DNA of 64,000 nt from JBDGYW01 sp964518955 (lineage in GTDB: Bacteria; Gemmatimonadota; Gemmatimonadetes; Gemmatimonadales; GWC2-71-9), in the NCBI GenBank assembly GCA_964518955.1, contig CAZFHS010000005.1, positions 62,001 to 126,000 of the forward strand, written 5' to 3'. The position numbers and the translations under genes were made by a program. Below, piece by piece: positions 9,525 to 17,518 of this stretch (its first letter is position 1; the number at the start of each line of letters is the position of its first letter). Under the pieces are notes generated by a model, which was given only the letters and a program-made list of their open reading frames with translations, searched no databases and was not told where the DNA came from.

Positions 9525-10133
9525 TCACAGTTTGGAAACTGTTACGGTGTTGTCGTCGTTGACTTCGATAATTTTGACCTGGGACTTGGAGTCGATTGCA
9601 TCCTCGTCCGTTACCGCATTGAAGTAGCGTTGCCGGTCTCCGATCACGAGGCGAACCTGCCCACGCCCCTGACGTTGTCCCGGTATCTGGAGGTACACAT
9701 GACCTTCCGTTCCCAACGCGTCCTTGATCGACACGGTACCGCTGCTCTGAAATCCGTAGACGAGCTTGAGGAGTTTGGCGAGAAGCCAAACCATGCCGGA
9801 CCCAGCCGCGATCCCAAATAGAACACTGCTCCCGACGCCCAAACCGGCACCCCTGAAGCCACCCAGGCCGGCCCACCCAAATCCCATCAGGAAGGTGGCG
9901 ATGGTCTGGAACGAGAGTACCTGAAATGCGTCAGTGGAGTCGACTGCGTCGTGTGCGTCAAAGTCGGCATCGGCATCCATATCGACATCAACATCGATAT
10001 CCGCATCTATGTCGGTGTCCATATCGCTGTCGCCACCAATCAACATCATTCCGAGGCGAAGCAAGAAGAAGAAGGTGCCGAGTACTGCGGGGACGCCGAA
10101 CCAAGCGGCCCCGTGACCAAAGAGAAGATCCAT
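9525..10133 (-). CDS. YqiJ/NfeD-like membrane protein with Asp-rich linker and OB-fold tail
   Basis: A 202-residue protein. The ATG at 10133 is preferred over GTG 10139 because GGAGG lies 6 nt upstream of the ATG. Residues about 10-35 form a membrane segment. These are followed by an unusual run in which Asp occupies nearly every second position (MDTDIDADIDVDVDMDADAD). Two further membrane segments and a C-terminal domain GHVYLQIPGQRQGRGQVRLV resembling the NfeD OB-fold come next. It is directly upstream of the flotillin gene. NfeD-type proteins partner with flotillins. The acidic stretch could bind divalent cations such as Ca2+, but that is a guess. Confidence 0.85.
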   Translation of the reverse strand: MDLLFGHGAAWFGVPAVLGTFFFLLRLGMMLIGGDSDMDTDIDADIDVDVDMDADADFDAHDAVDSTDAFQVLSFQTIATFLMGFGWAGLGGFRGAGLGVGSSVLFGIAAGSGMVWLLAKLLKLVYGFQSSGTVSIKDALGTEGHVYLQIPGQRQGRGQVRLVIGDRQRYFNAVTDEDAIDSKSQVKIIEVNDDNTVTVSKL

Positions 10134-10246
10134 AGTCACCCTCCAATTACACGTTGGTGGGAGGCTCTGAGGAGGCGCTCAGTTTTCTACCCACAAAGTT
10201 ACCAATACGTACGCAGCATTGCTAGTTAGAAGCGGAGTACTCAACA

Positions 10247-10879
10247 TCACGGAATCCCCAACACCTTGTGCACCTGTAGACTCAAACGCCACGCCGGGTT
10301 GCGCAGACAATATTCCGTCGCCAACTCAGTGTTGCGTATTCTATCCGGCCCATCCAACGGTTGCAGAAAGAAATGAGCGAAGTCGAAGTCTTCATATGCG
10401 GCTGGATCCATGCCATCCTGCGGGTAAACGATCTTGATCTCATCACCCGAATCCTGAATCAAGTCGGTACCAGCCTTCGGACTGACACAGATCCAGTCGA
10501 TCCCCTCCGGAGCCGCAATCGTGCCATTGGTCTCGATCGAGATGAGGAAACTGCGAGCACGGAGAGCGGCGATGAGACTTGCATCCAGTTGAAGCAAGGG
10601 TTCACCACCGGTGCATACGACAAACCTCGACCCTTTCGACGGCGGCCACAATCGTTCGACGGCAACAGCCAATTCATCCGAATCGGAGAATTTGCCGCCG
10701 CCTGCGCCATCAACCCCTAGAAAATCGGTGTCACAAAACCGACAAACTGCAGTCTCTCGGTCCTCTTCTTTTCCCGACCAGAGATTGCAGCCGGAGAACC
10801 TCAACAGTACAGCTGGACACCCCGCGTTGGCTCCCTCTCCCTGCAACGTGTAGCGAATTTCCTTAACCGAGTAGGTCAT
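10247..10879 (-). CDS. queE: 7-carboxy-7-deazaguanine synthase
   Basis: A 210-residue radical SAM enzyme converting 6-carboxytetrahydropterin to 7-carboxy-7-deazaguanine in the queuosine pathway. MTYSVKEIRYTLQGEGANAG opens the protein. The cluster cysteines are at 31, 46 and 49, a C-x14-C-x2-C spacing known for one QueE subgroup instead of C-x3-C-x2-C. CTGGEPLLQL follows. The start at 10879 overlaps the queC stop as ATGA, so the two genes are translationally coupled. Longer in-frame starts are less likely because they lie inside queC. Confidence 0.95.
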   Translation of the reverse strand: MTYSVKEIRYTLQGEGANAGCPAVLLRFSGCNLWSGKEEDRETAVCRFCDTDFLGVDGAGGGKFSDSDELAVAVERLWPPSKGSRFVVCTGGEPLLQLDASLIAALRARSFLISIETNGTIAAPEGIDWICVSPKAGTDLIQDSGDEIKIVYPQDGMDPAAYEDFDFAHFFLQPLDGPDRIRNTELATEYCLRNPAWRLSLQVHKVLGIP

Positions 10880-11571
10880 GAGGTCTGATACTCGATGGGA
10901 TCCCTCGCGCCGGCCTTTTCGAAGCCCGCTATTCGAAGCGCGCACGCATCACACCTCCCGCACGCGATGCCTTCCGGGGAAGGATCATAGCAGCTAGATG
11001 TCAAACCGAAATCAACACCCAACTCCAGCCCTCTCCCGATGATCTCGTGCTTGGAGAGAGAGATGAGCGGAGTGTGGATCGTGAGCGCGGAGTCTCCTTC
11101 CATGCCGGCGCGTGTAGCAAGCCTGCCCATGGCCTGATAGGCTTCGACGTATTCCGGACGGCAATCTGGATAGCCACTGTAGTCGACGCAGTTGACGCCG
11201 ATGAAGATGTCGTAGGCTTCGAGCACTTCAGCCCATGCAAGTGCGTATGAGAGGAAGATTGTGTTGCGCGCCGGCACGTAGGTGATAGGGATGCCGCTAC
11301 CGATCGTGTAAGCATCGCGGTCCTTCGGGACCTGCGCATCACTCGTTAGCGCGGAGCCACCGAACACTCGGAGATCGATGGGCAATACCACGTGTTGCTC
11401 GACGCCCAGCGCCGCTGCAACATTCCTCGCCGCGTTGACCTCGATCACATGCCTCTGCCCGTATTCAAAGGTCAACGCAACGAGCGCGAACCCGACATCT
11501 CGGGCAATTGCCGCCGCGGTTGCCGAGTCTAGTCCGCCGCTCAGCAACACCACCGCTTTCCGTTGTGACAT
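10876..11571 (-). CDS. queC: 7-cyano-7-deazaguanine synthase
   Basis: A 231-residue ATP-dependent enzyme that makes preQ0 from 7-carboxy-7-deazaguanine and ammonia. The PP-loop SGGLDS is at residues 11-16. The C-terminal zinc cysteines are in SSCYDPSPEGIACGRCDAC. The ATG at 11571 is used instead of GTG 11583 because it places the PP-loop at the usual distance. The order queF, queC, queE on one strand gives three steps of queuosine synthesis. No queD or tgt is visible in the window. Confidence 0.95.
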   Translation of the reverse strand: MSQRKAVVLLSGGLDSATAAAIARDVGFALVALTFEYGQRHVIEVNAARNVAAALGVEQHVVLPIDLRVFGGSALTSDAQVPKDRDAYTIGSGIPITYVPARNTIFLSYALAWAEVLEAYDIFIGVNCVDYSGYPDCRPEYVEAYQAMGRLATRAGMEGDSALTIHTPLISLSKHEIIGRGLELGVDFGLTSSCYDPSPEGIACGRCDACALRIAGFEKAGARDPIEYQTS

Positions 11572-11610
11572 CAACGAGACCACACTAGCATACCGTAGAT
11601 GACACTCCGA

Positions 11611-12021
11611 CTATCGCTGTGAAGCACCGCGCACGGCTCTGGCCACGATACCGATACCACCTCTGACGTTCTGCGTCACCTCCACCTGAATCTGTGTCGG
11701 GCGAATCGCGTAAACGATGTCGTCGGCAATGTGCCCTGCGAGGCCCTCACAAAATTCGCCTTCGTTTCGGTACGACCACAGATAGTACTTGAGAGATTTC
11801 GATTCCAGACAAAGATCGTTCGGTATGTACTCGATACTGACCGATCCGAAATCAGGTTGTCCCGTGCGCGGACACAAGGACGTGAACTCCATCGTGAACA
11901 TCCTCACCGTCTGCACATCCGGAGCTTCAAAAGCCGCATCCTTCATCATCATGCGTGCTTCGTCGGGGCTCGACGGGTTTGGTAGAGGTCCGCGAGCGGG
12001 CAGCTCTTGAGATTCCTGCAT
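11611..12021 (-). CDS. queF: NADPH-dependent 7-cyano-7-deazaguanine reductase (type I)
   Basis: A 136-residue enzyme reducing preQ0 to preQ1. EFTSLCPRTGQPDF contains the catalytic cysteine (Cys50) and aspartate (Asp57). LESKSLKYYLWSYRNE carries the conserved substrate-binding glutamate. The length fits the short unimodular type I (B. subtilis YkvM) form. The ATG at 12021 has GGGAG upstream; the longer TTG form at 12066 is less likely. It lies 39 bp upstream of queC on the same strand and is probably the first gene of a queFCE operon. Confidence 0.95.
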   Translation of the reverse strand: MQESQELPARGPLPNPSSPDEARMMMKDAAFEAPDVQTVRMFTMEFTSLCPRTGQPDFGSVSIEYIPNDLCLESKSLKYYLWSYRNEGEFCEGLAGHIADDIVYAIRPTQIQVEVTQNVRGGIGIVARAVRGASQR

Positions 12022-12211
12022 AAACCATGGGCTCCCGTTACAACGTAGTTGAAAGGTAAGGGCCAAGATTCACCACGATCGATTGAGCCGCAAGGGGTGA
12101 CCCTTGGATACCCACACCCACACCCGTAGGTTACAGTAGTCTCACTGTCCTTTGTTGAGGAGTGTCAATCCTGAGCCGACTCCTCACCACCAGATTTCGG
12201 TGCCTGTAACG

Positions 12212-12475
12212 ATGGCTTCCACGCGCTACTACGCTGTTGACCAGATTAACGGCCAGATCGCCGTGTTGGCGGATGATGAAGGCCGCAATGTCGCGTTACC
12301 GCTGGCTCGTTTGCCCAAGGGCGTGGCGGCGGGGTGCGTGTTGTCCATCAGATTGGACAATGCCGGTACTCCTGCATGGTCGTCCGCGGAGATCGATGAG
12401 GAAGAGGCCCAACGAAGATCTGCCGAGACTGAGCGACTGAACACCGAGTTCAAAGAACGGAAGCGCCGGGAGTAG
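12212..12475 (+). CDS. DUF3006 family small protein
   Basis: An 87-residue protein. The stretch YYAVDQINGQIAVLADDEGR followed by VALPLARLPKGVAAG and a charged Glu/Arg-rich tail is the usual shape of DUF3006 proteins, small beta-rich proteins of unknown function. The ATG at 12212 is chosen over a TTG at 12152; neither has a convincing ribosome site. It is divergent from queF across about 190 bp, in which no other feature was recognised. Confidence 0.7.
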   Translation: MASTRYYAVDQINGQIAVLADDEGRNVALPLARLPKGVAAGCVLSIRLDNAGTPAWSSAEIDEEEAQRRSAETERLNTEFKERKRRE

Positions 12476-12597
12476 AAACTCTGTGGCCATTCCCCACCAG
12501 ACATTCGTGTTCGTCGTCACATCGCAAATCCCCCGACATAACTAGTTTGGTCCAAACGGAAGCACAAACTCCTTTGAGACTGACGAACGGAGGACAC

Positions 12598-13671
12598 ATG
12601 TCCCTGCGCAAACGATTCTATGATGCCCTCGGGATCATGTTGGCTTTGAGTGTTTGGGCCTGCGGATCCGACATCACCGGCCCTGAAAACGGGAACTTCG
12701 ACTCTGAGGCGACCACAGCCGGCCTCGACGTTGTTGATGGGGCTTTCGAAACCGCCGCTTTCGCTAGCCTCGAGGCGCTGGGCGACGATTTCGGCATTCC
12801 TGGAGCGTCTGCACCTGCAGCGACCGAATTGCTGAGGGCGGCAACTCGACCGGAGGCCGCCGATTTCTCAGTTCGCATCAGCGAAGCCGCAAGCGAATTG
12901 ATGGCTTCCGCAAATGCGCCGGCGATTGTCTTGATCCCGGAAGAGTACCGTGGCCTTACGCTCATATACCATCCCGAGGAAGGCTACTACGTCGACGAAA
13001 CCCGTGATGACGCTCCGACGAATGGTGTGAGGTTCATCCTCTATGCGGTGAACCCGGTCACGCACCAGATCACCGAGCCGCTGACGGAAATCGGCTATGC
13101 AGATATCACCGACGAAAGTACCGAGACGGTGGCATCTATCGGACTCGAAGTGGTCTCGGACGGAGTCACGTATTTGGACTACCTGGTGACTCTGAGTGGG
13201 ACGATAGTCAACCCGACATTCACCATCTCCGGTTTTCTGATGGACGGTGAGAGCCAGGCCGATTTCACGCTGACTCACGCGTACGCCGTGAACATCGCAG
13301 GCATAACCATCAACCTCGACTACGAAATCGACGTAGACGATTTCAGCATGGATGTGGCACTCGAGATAGTTGGTGGCGGCGACCAAGAACCGACAATCTC
13401 CGTGGACATAGCGTTCTCTGATGGGTCCAACACTGTCACTATCGCGGGCTCGGTCCAGGATCGACTGGGCACTCTCGAAGTTCATGGGAACAATGTGCTC
13501 TTCGCGGTAATAACGATCGATTCCAGCACAGTCACGGTAACCGACGCCGAAGGCGAACCGCTTACGGATCAGGAAGTTCAGGCACTGAAGGAACTCATTG
13601 AGATCATCGATGAGGCTGAAGAGATCTTCGAAGACCTGCTTGGACCGGTGGAGTTTTTGTTCGACGATTGA
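12598..13671 (+). CDS. Exported lipoprotein of unknown function
   Basis: A 357-residue protein. The ATG at 12598 has CGGAGGACAC immediately upstream, so the longer TTG form at 12547 is rejected. A basic start (MSLRKR), a hydrophobic core and the lipobox-like SVWAC make a lipoprotein signal. The mature protein is acidic and beta-rich, with repeated short strand patterns such as GVTYLDYLVTLSGTIVNPTF, and ends in an Asp/Glu-rich tail (EIIDEAEEIFEDLLGP). No family was recognised. It resembles the many acidic secreted lipoproteins of Gemmatimonadota in general composition only. Confidence 0.7.
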   Translation: MSLRKRFYDALGIMLALSVWACGSDITGPENGNFDSEATTAGLDVVDGAFETAAFASLEALGDDFGIPGASAPAATELLRAATRPEAADFSVRISEAASELMASANAPAIVLIPEEYRGLTLIYHPEEGYYVDETRDDAPTNGVRFILYAVNPVTHQITEPLTEIGYADITDESTETVASIGLEVVSDGVTYLDYLVTLSGTIVNPTFTISGFLMDGESQADFTLTHAYAVNIAGITINLDYEIDVDDFSMDVALEIVGGGDQEPTISVDIAFSDGSNTVTIAGSVQDRLGTLEVHGNNVLFAVITIDSSTVTVTDAEGEPLTDQEVQALKELIEIIDEAEEIFEDLLGPVEFLFDD

Positions 13672-13690
13672 GAAACTGAAGAGAAACTCA

Positions 13691-13726
13691 TGCGATCGCG
13701 GCGCTCAACTCGGTGGCGCGATCGCA
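13691..13726. terminator. Hairpin between convergent genes
   Basis: A 10-bp perfect inverted repeat (TGCGATCGCG at 13691-13700, CGCGATCGCA at 13717-13726) separated by 16 nt. It lies between the lipoprotein stop and the convergent small membrane protein. There is no T tract, so termination is only suggested by placement. Confidence 0.4.
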
Positions 13727-13730
13727 CACC

Positions 13731-14018
13731 CTACCGTTCTCTCGGCAACCCCTTCTGACCTGGCCCAGCACCATCGGCTAGTTGGGACAATATCCGTTCA
13801 TTGAAATCGAGGCGGTCGAAAACTTCCCCCAACTCGTCTCTCATCCCTTCGACACTCCCTCGCAATCCATCGATCGATTCCGCGATCTTGGCAGCGTCAG
13901 ACGATCCGACCTGTGGGCGCCGCTTGACCCAGGCCCACGAAATGATCCCCAGCCCTCCCAATACACCACCGGCTGTGATCAATGCAGTGAGGACTTGCGC
14001 GATCTGATAGCTCTCCAT
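13731..14018 (-). CDS. Small single-pass membrane protein with coiled-coil tail
   Basis: A 95-residue protein from ATG 14018, which has GAAGGA upstream. A single membrane segment (QVLTALITAGGVLGGLGIIS) is followed by a basic WAWVKRRPQ stop-transfer stretch. A helical, charged region (AKIAESIDGLRGSVEGMRDE) likely forms a coiled coil. No family was recognised. It is divergent from the DUF4097 gene with about 108 bp between starts. Confidence 0.6.
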   Translation of the reverse strand: MESYQIAQVLTALITAGGVLGGLGIISWAWVKRRPQVGSSDAAKIAESIDGLRGSVEGMRDELGEVFDRLDFNERILSQLADGAGPGQKGLPRER

Positions 14019-14126
14019 TTGGGCATCCTTCAAGCGTGGAAGCCCAATATAGCCCCGACGCAACGCTCGGGGCCATTCACCGTATCTAACCTCCCAAAGC
14101 CTCGCATTCACCATCCGGAGGAGAAA

Positions 14127-15095
14127 ATGGAACTCGAGCACCGTATTGGATTCCTTGGTATAGGTTTGGCGGCAATAGCACTAGTTGCCACGCAGACAGA
14201 CCTACTACCCGTGAGTCTTAGAAGTCTGAACCCGTTCGACACGGCTTCAAACGGCAACGTCTCTGAACCCACCCAGCGGGGTCGAGAATTGATGTTAGAA
14301 CGAGAATTCGACGTCAGAGCCGGGGGCAATCTATCGGTCGACGTTTCAGATGCGGACGTAACCGTACGCAGCGGTGCGGTTGACGGGGCTTCCGTCAAGG
14401 TGTTCATGAGGGCACGCGACCGTGCATGGGGCCGCGACGTGTTCGCCAGAATGGAATTCGACGTCGGTTTGCGCGGAGACGAAATCGGTGTCGTGGCGCA
14501 AAGCCCTAGAATTGACAGATCTGAATGGAACGACAACCGCGGGGGAGTGGGATTCCACGTCGAGATTACAGTGCCCCGATCTTACAACGCGATAATCAGC
14601 ACTGGCGACGGCGACATCAGCATGAGCGACCTCGAGGGAGAGTTCGATCTCGAGACCTCGGACGGAGACATTGCGGTGGGAACGTTGACTGGGGTATTGC
14701 ATCTGCGAACCTCAGATGGCGACGTGAGCGCCGACGGGCTCGAGGGAACGACCATCTCGGTACGAACCAGCGATGGCGACGTGAGTATTGGTGCGCTGTC
14801 GGGCCCCGCGGAAATCTCTACGAGCGACGGTGACATTCGAGTCGCACTGGATCGAATCGCAGACACCAAGCTACGCACCGGAGACGGCGACATCACGATT
14901 CTCGCAGCAGGATCGATCAATGCCGACGTTGACTTCAGTGGTGAAGAAGTAAGAATGGGATCGGGATTCCTGCTAAACGAGGGGCGCGTTTCCGAACACG
15001 GAGCACGTGGCGTCCTGAACGGCGGTGGGCCGACGCTGCACGCGCATACCGGAGATGGGACTATTTCGATAAGGGAAAAAGGAACAGATCGGTAG
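14127..15095 (+). CDS. DUF4097-type beta-helix repeat protein
   Basis: A 322-residue protein starting at ATG 14127 with GGAGGAGAAA directly upstream; the longer upstream ORF is discarded. One N-terminal hydrophobic segment (IGFLGIGLAAIALVA) is a signal or anchor. From about residue 150 there are repeats of about 18-20 residues built on (S/T)(S/G)DGD(I/V), for example TSDGDIAVGTLTGVLHLR, typical of the DUF4097 putative adhesin family and predicted to form a right-handed parallel beta-helix. It probably acts in the cell envelope. The function is unknown. Confidence 0.8.
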   Translation: MELEHRIGFLGIGLAAIALVATQTDLLPVSLRSLNPFDTASNGNVSEPTQRGRELMLEREFDVRAGGNLSVDVSDADVTVRSGAVDGASVKVFMRARDRAWGRDVFARMEFDVGLRGDEIGVVAQSPRIDRSEWNDNRGGVGFHVEITVPRSYNAIISTGDGDISMSDLEGEFDLETSDGDIAVGTLTGVLHLRTSDGDVSADGLEGTTISVRTSDGDVSIGALSGPAEISTSDGDIRVALDRIADTKLRTGDGDITILAAGSINADVDFSGEEVRMGSGFLLNEGRVSEHGARGVLNGGGPTLHAHTGDGTISIREKGTDR

Positions 15096-15106
15096 GCAGC
15101 ATATTT

Positions 15107-15161
15107 GTGAGCTCCCAGCGGCTTGCAGGCTGCACCTATCTGCGAGCAGCTGGCTGCTCAC
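15107..15161. terminator. Hairpin between convergent genes
   Basis: GTGAGCTCCCAGC at 15107-15119 pairs with GCTGGCTGCTCAC at 15149-15161 apart from a two-base internal mismatch. The loop is long (29 nt). It separates the DUF4097 gene from the convergent PC4-like gene. There is no T tract. Confidence 0.35.
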
Positions 15162-15168
15162 GTTCAAA

Positions 15169-15426
15169 TCATTCTTCCTCTTCCAACTCCAGGATTCCCT
15201 TTTCCACCGCAATATCTCTAGCCTGCTGCATCAGATCCAAGAGTTTGGGCAATAAGTCAACTCGGATAGTCACGCCACTCTTAGAAGGCCGTGGTTCGTC
15301 GTTCTCATTCCGAAACCACTGTCGCACTCCAACCAGGTCGTAACCCTTGAAGTTTGACAGGGTAACCCTGACTTCTTCTCTGTTGTTCTTCGGAAAACTT
15401 CCGACAATGATGTCGTCGTCCGCCAT
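15169..15426 (-). CDS. PC4/YdbC-like single-stranded DNA-binding protein
   Basis: An 85-residue protein. RVTLSNFKGYDLVGVRQWF followed by GVTIRVDLLPKLLDLMQQA fits the transcriptional coactivator p15 (PC4) domain, found in bacteria as YdbC. It is a homodimeric ssDNA/RNA-binding fold with four strands and a helix. The protein ends in an acidic LELEEEE tail. The start is ATG 15426. YdbC-type proteins bind single-stranded nucleic acid non-specifically; the cellular role in this organism is unknown. Confidence 0.8.
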   Translation of the reverse strand: MADDDIIVGSFPKNNREEVRVTLSNFKGYDLVGVRQWFRNENDEPRPSKSGVTIRVDLLPKLLDLMQQARDIAVEKGILELEEEE

Positions 15427-15810
15427 GCTTCCTCCAAAAGTTGAGCAGACAAGATGATGGTGGGCACTGTTTCGCGCCAGTGCGATTTTTGTGGCAGGAG
15501 CAACGTGACTGATGCGCTGGCATCAAAAGGAAAAAAAGTAGTACGCGCGCTGACCGTCGCGCTCGAGCTGTCGCAAGCGTGCCGCACTTGAAAGCAGACA
15601 CGACAATGCGTCCGCTAAAACATTGATTCACAACGCCTTCTAGAACCACGTGATGGGCACATGTCTTGCTTAAGAGGGGAACTCGTCTACATGCAGTATC
15701 ACATGAGGGGGTGCGGAGGCTGTAGGTAGAATCGGCAGATAGGCCTCCGTCCCTACCTCGCCAACCGCGAATGGTTTGCGAGAGCCATCGGCAGTGTACG
15801 TGCGCGGAGG
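15427..15810. other. Intergenic stretch, no confident gene
   Basis: These 384 bp between the PC4-like gene and rmuC hold no convincing gene. A 45-codon plus-strand ORF (15454-15591) with a CDFC motif is the only candidate and is discussed as a finding. An imperfect inverted repeat (CGGAGGC ... GCCTCCG) lies near 15705-15755. No tRNA or clear terminator was seen. Confidence 0.6.
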
Positions 15811-16806
15811 CTACTGCTCTACTTCTCCTTCTATGCGCATGATGCCATCGAGCGAATCTCGAACGGCACCGAACCGTCGCTCAGTTTCCTCGTGTTGCTT
15901 GACGGCGTTACTCAGGTGCTTACCCACGAGTTCGTATGAGCGCTCGAACTTGCTGAATCGTTGTTTGACACCACCGAGCCCATCGATAATCTCGCGGGCG
16001 TTGCGCTCAACCTCGAGACCGCGTAGACCGTGCAGAATGGCAGCTAGATAAGCATAAAATGTGTTGGGCGATACCGGGATGACCTTCCTATTCAAGGCAT
16101 ACCCCACTGCACTGGTATCCTCCTCTGGAGCGTCGTCGCGAATCATCGCCTCGTAGTAGACGTTTTCGGCAGGAATGTACATTAGGGCGAAATCGTATGT
16201 ACCCTCCTCGGGGCGAATGTACTTGTCGGCTATTTCGTCAATGCGTGCCTTGAGTGTGCGACGAAATGCTCTTCGTTCACGCTTGGCATCATCGCCCTCG
16301 AGCTGGAGCATTCGTTGGCACGCTTCCAACGGGAATTTCGAATCCACAGGGACCAGCCGGCCGCCAAAGCGGATAACCGCGTCCACCCGTTCACCCGACT
16401 TGAAGCCATACTGCAATTCGTAGTGACCGGTTGGAAAAACCTGCCTCAACAACTCCTCGAGCCAGAGTTCACCGAGCGTACCGCGCAGCTTCGGGACCTT
16501 CAGAAGATCTTGCACTTGCGCAATGCTCTGTCCGACCTCTTCCAACCGCGCTGTGCTCTCGGAAAGCCTGACCAACTCGGCGCGCACGTCGGACAACGAT
16601 TTGACTTGCTCGGCTGTGCCTTCTGCGAGCGCTCTGGGCACTTGCTCCTGGGCACTGACAACCGTGTCGAGACGTTGCCGAAGCTCAACCAGCTGCTGCT
16701 GGAACGTTCCCAGGTCGAGTTTGCTCTCGCTTCGAAGCAGGAGTACTAGCAATAACAGAAGGAGACAAACAGCGACGGCCGACAAAACGATTGCGGCCGT
16801 GGTCAA
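15811..16806 (-). CDS. rmuC: RmuC family DNA recombination protein
   Basis: A 331-residue protein. An N-terminal membrane helix (AAIVLSAVAVCLLLLLLVLL) is followed by a coiled-coil stretch and the RmuC core: LRGTLGELWLEELLRQVFP, then RFGGRLVPVDSKFPLEAC. RmuC relatives limit DNA inversions and rearrangements, and the core resembles restriction-endonuclease-like nucleases. It is shorter than E. coli RmuC (about 475). The only usable start is TTG 16806, because an in-frame stop lies just upstream. It is 16 bp downstream of dut on the same strand. Confidence 0.88.
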   Translation of the reverse strand: MTTAAIVLSAVAVCLLLLLLVLLLRSESKLDLGTFQQQLVELRQRLDTVVSAQEQVPRALAEGTAEQVKSLSDVRAELVRLSESTARLEEVGQSIAQVQDLLKVPKLRGTLGELWLEELLRQVFPTGHYELQYGFKSGERVDAVIRFGGRLVPVDSKFPLEACQRMLQLEGDDAKRERRAFRRTLKARIDEIADKYIRPEEGTYDFALMYIPAENVYYEAMIRDDAPEEDTSAVGYALNRKVIPVSPNTFYAYLAAILHGLRGLEVERNAREIIDGLGGVKQRFSKFERSYELVGKHLSNAVKQHEETERRFGAVRDSLDGIMRIEGEVEQ

Positions 16807-16821
16807 GAAACGCCCTCAGCT

Positions 16822-17334
16822 CTATGCATGGCCCGTACTCCCGAACCCTCCCTGTCTGTCGGTGGTCAGGCCAACGACCCCTTTCACCCAAGGAAGCACC
16901 TCAAAACGATTGAGAATCACCTGTGCAATTCGCTCACCGTGCTCGATGATCATGGGCTGGGCAGAATCGTTCTTCACCATGATCAACCACTCGTCAGGGT
17001 AATCGGCGTCAATCGTACCGGGCGCATTCGGCAGTATGAGGCCTCGCTTGAAGGCCATCGAGGATCGAATTCGCACCTGGGCCTCATAGCCAACCGGCAC
17101 TCTCGCTTTGAACCCGGTTGGCACCAGGGCGATGTCACCTGGATCGAGCGAGAGGTGTCCCGACTCAACAGCCTTTTCGCACAGCTCACCGGAGCTTCCG
17201 AGTCTCGTTTTGACACTCCTGCCTTCGAGGAACGCGCGAACGTCATACCCGGCTGAACCTTCGGTTTCACGACTCGGCAGTACCACATCGGCACAAAGTG
17301 CTTCAAAAATGATGTTGTCTCTATTCTGGATCAT
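16822..17334 (-). CDS. dut: dUTP diphosphatase
   Basis: A 170-residue enzyme hydrolysing dUTP to dUMP, keeping uracil out of DNA. The trimeric dUTPase motifs are in order: EGSAGYD at 25-31, RSSMA at 90-94, GTIDADYPDE at 106-115 with the catalytic Asp, and the P-loop-like RQGGFGSTG at 160-168. An insert of about 20 residues after motif 1 (near 36-58) makes it slightly longer than usual. Of several in-frame starts, ATG 17334 has GGAG 6 nt upstream. It overlaps the RHH gene by 14 nt, so coupling is likely. Confidence 0.94.
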   Translation of the reverse strand: MIQNRDNIIFEALCADVVLPSRETEGSAGYDVRAFLEGRSVKTRLGSSGELCEKAVESGHLSLDPGDIALVPTGFKARVPVGYEAQVRIRSSMAFKRGLILPNAPGTIDADYPDEWLIMVKNDSAQPMIIEHGERIAQVILNRFEVLPWVKGVVGLTTDRQGGFGSTGHA

Positions 17335-17512
17335 CCCGTGCTCCGGCATCGTTCTCTTCATTCTCCTTGAGCCGCCCGGTTTTCCGCAAGGCACCTCGCA
17401 GCACAAATTCAATCTGGCCGTTCAAGCTGCGCAGATCGTCATTCGCCCACCGCTGAACAGCGTCTAGGACCTTTCGATCGATACGCAGCGAGAACGCTTT
17501 TCTGTCTGCCAC
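17321..17512 (-). CDS. Ribbon-helix-helix (Arc-like) DNA-binding protein
   Basis: A 63-residue protein. KAFSLRIDRKVLDAVQRWA is the ribbon and first helix, and SLNGQIEFVLRGALRK is the second helix, the Arc/MetJ-like fold. A charged Glu/Asp-rich tail follows. It begins with GTG 17512, only 6 nt after the SPFH stop, and overlaps dut. RHH proteins bind tandem DNA sites as dimers. The 11-bp-spaced repeats upstream of the SPFH gene (18405-18422) are a candidate site for autoregulation of this operon. Confidence 0.8.
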   Translation of the reverse strand: MADRKAFSLRIDRKVLDAVQRWANDDLRSLNGQIEFVLRGALRKTGRLKENEENDAGARDDPE

Positions 17513-17518
17513 CGGTTC

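Noticed and set aside
12868..13485. Minus-strand ORF of 205 codons
   Set aside because: Antisense to the lipoprotein gene that has a strong ribosome site and signal peptide.
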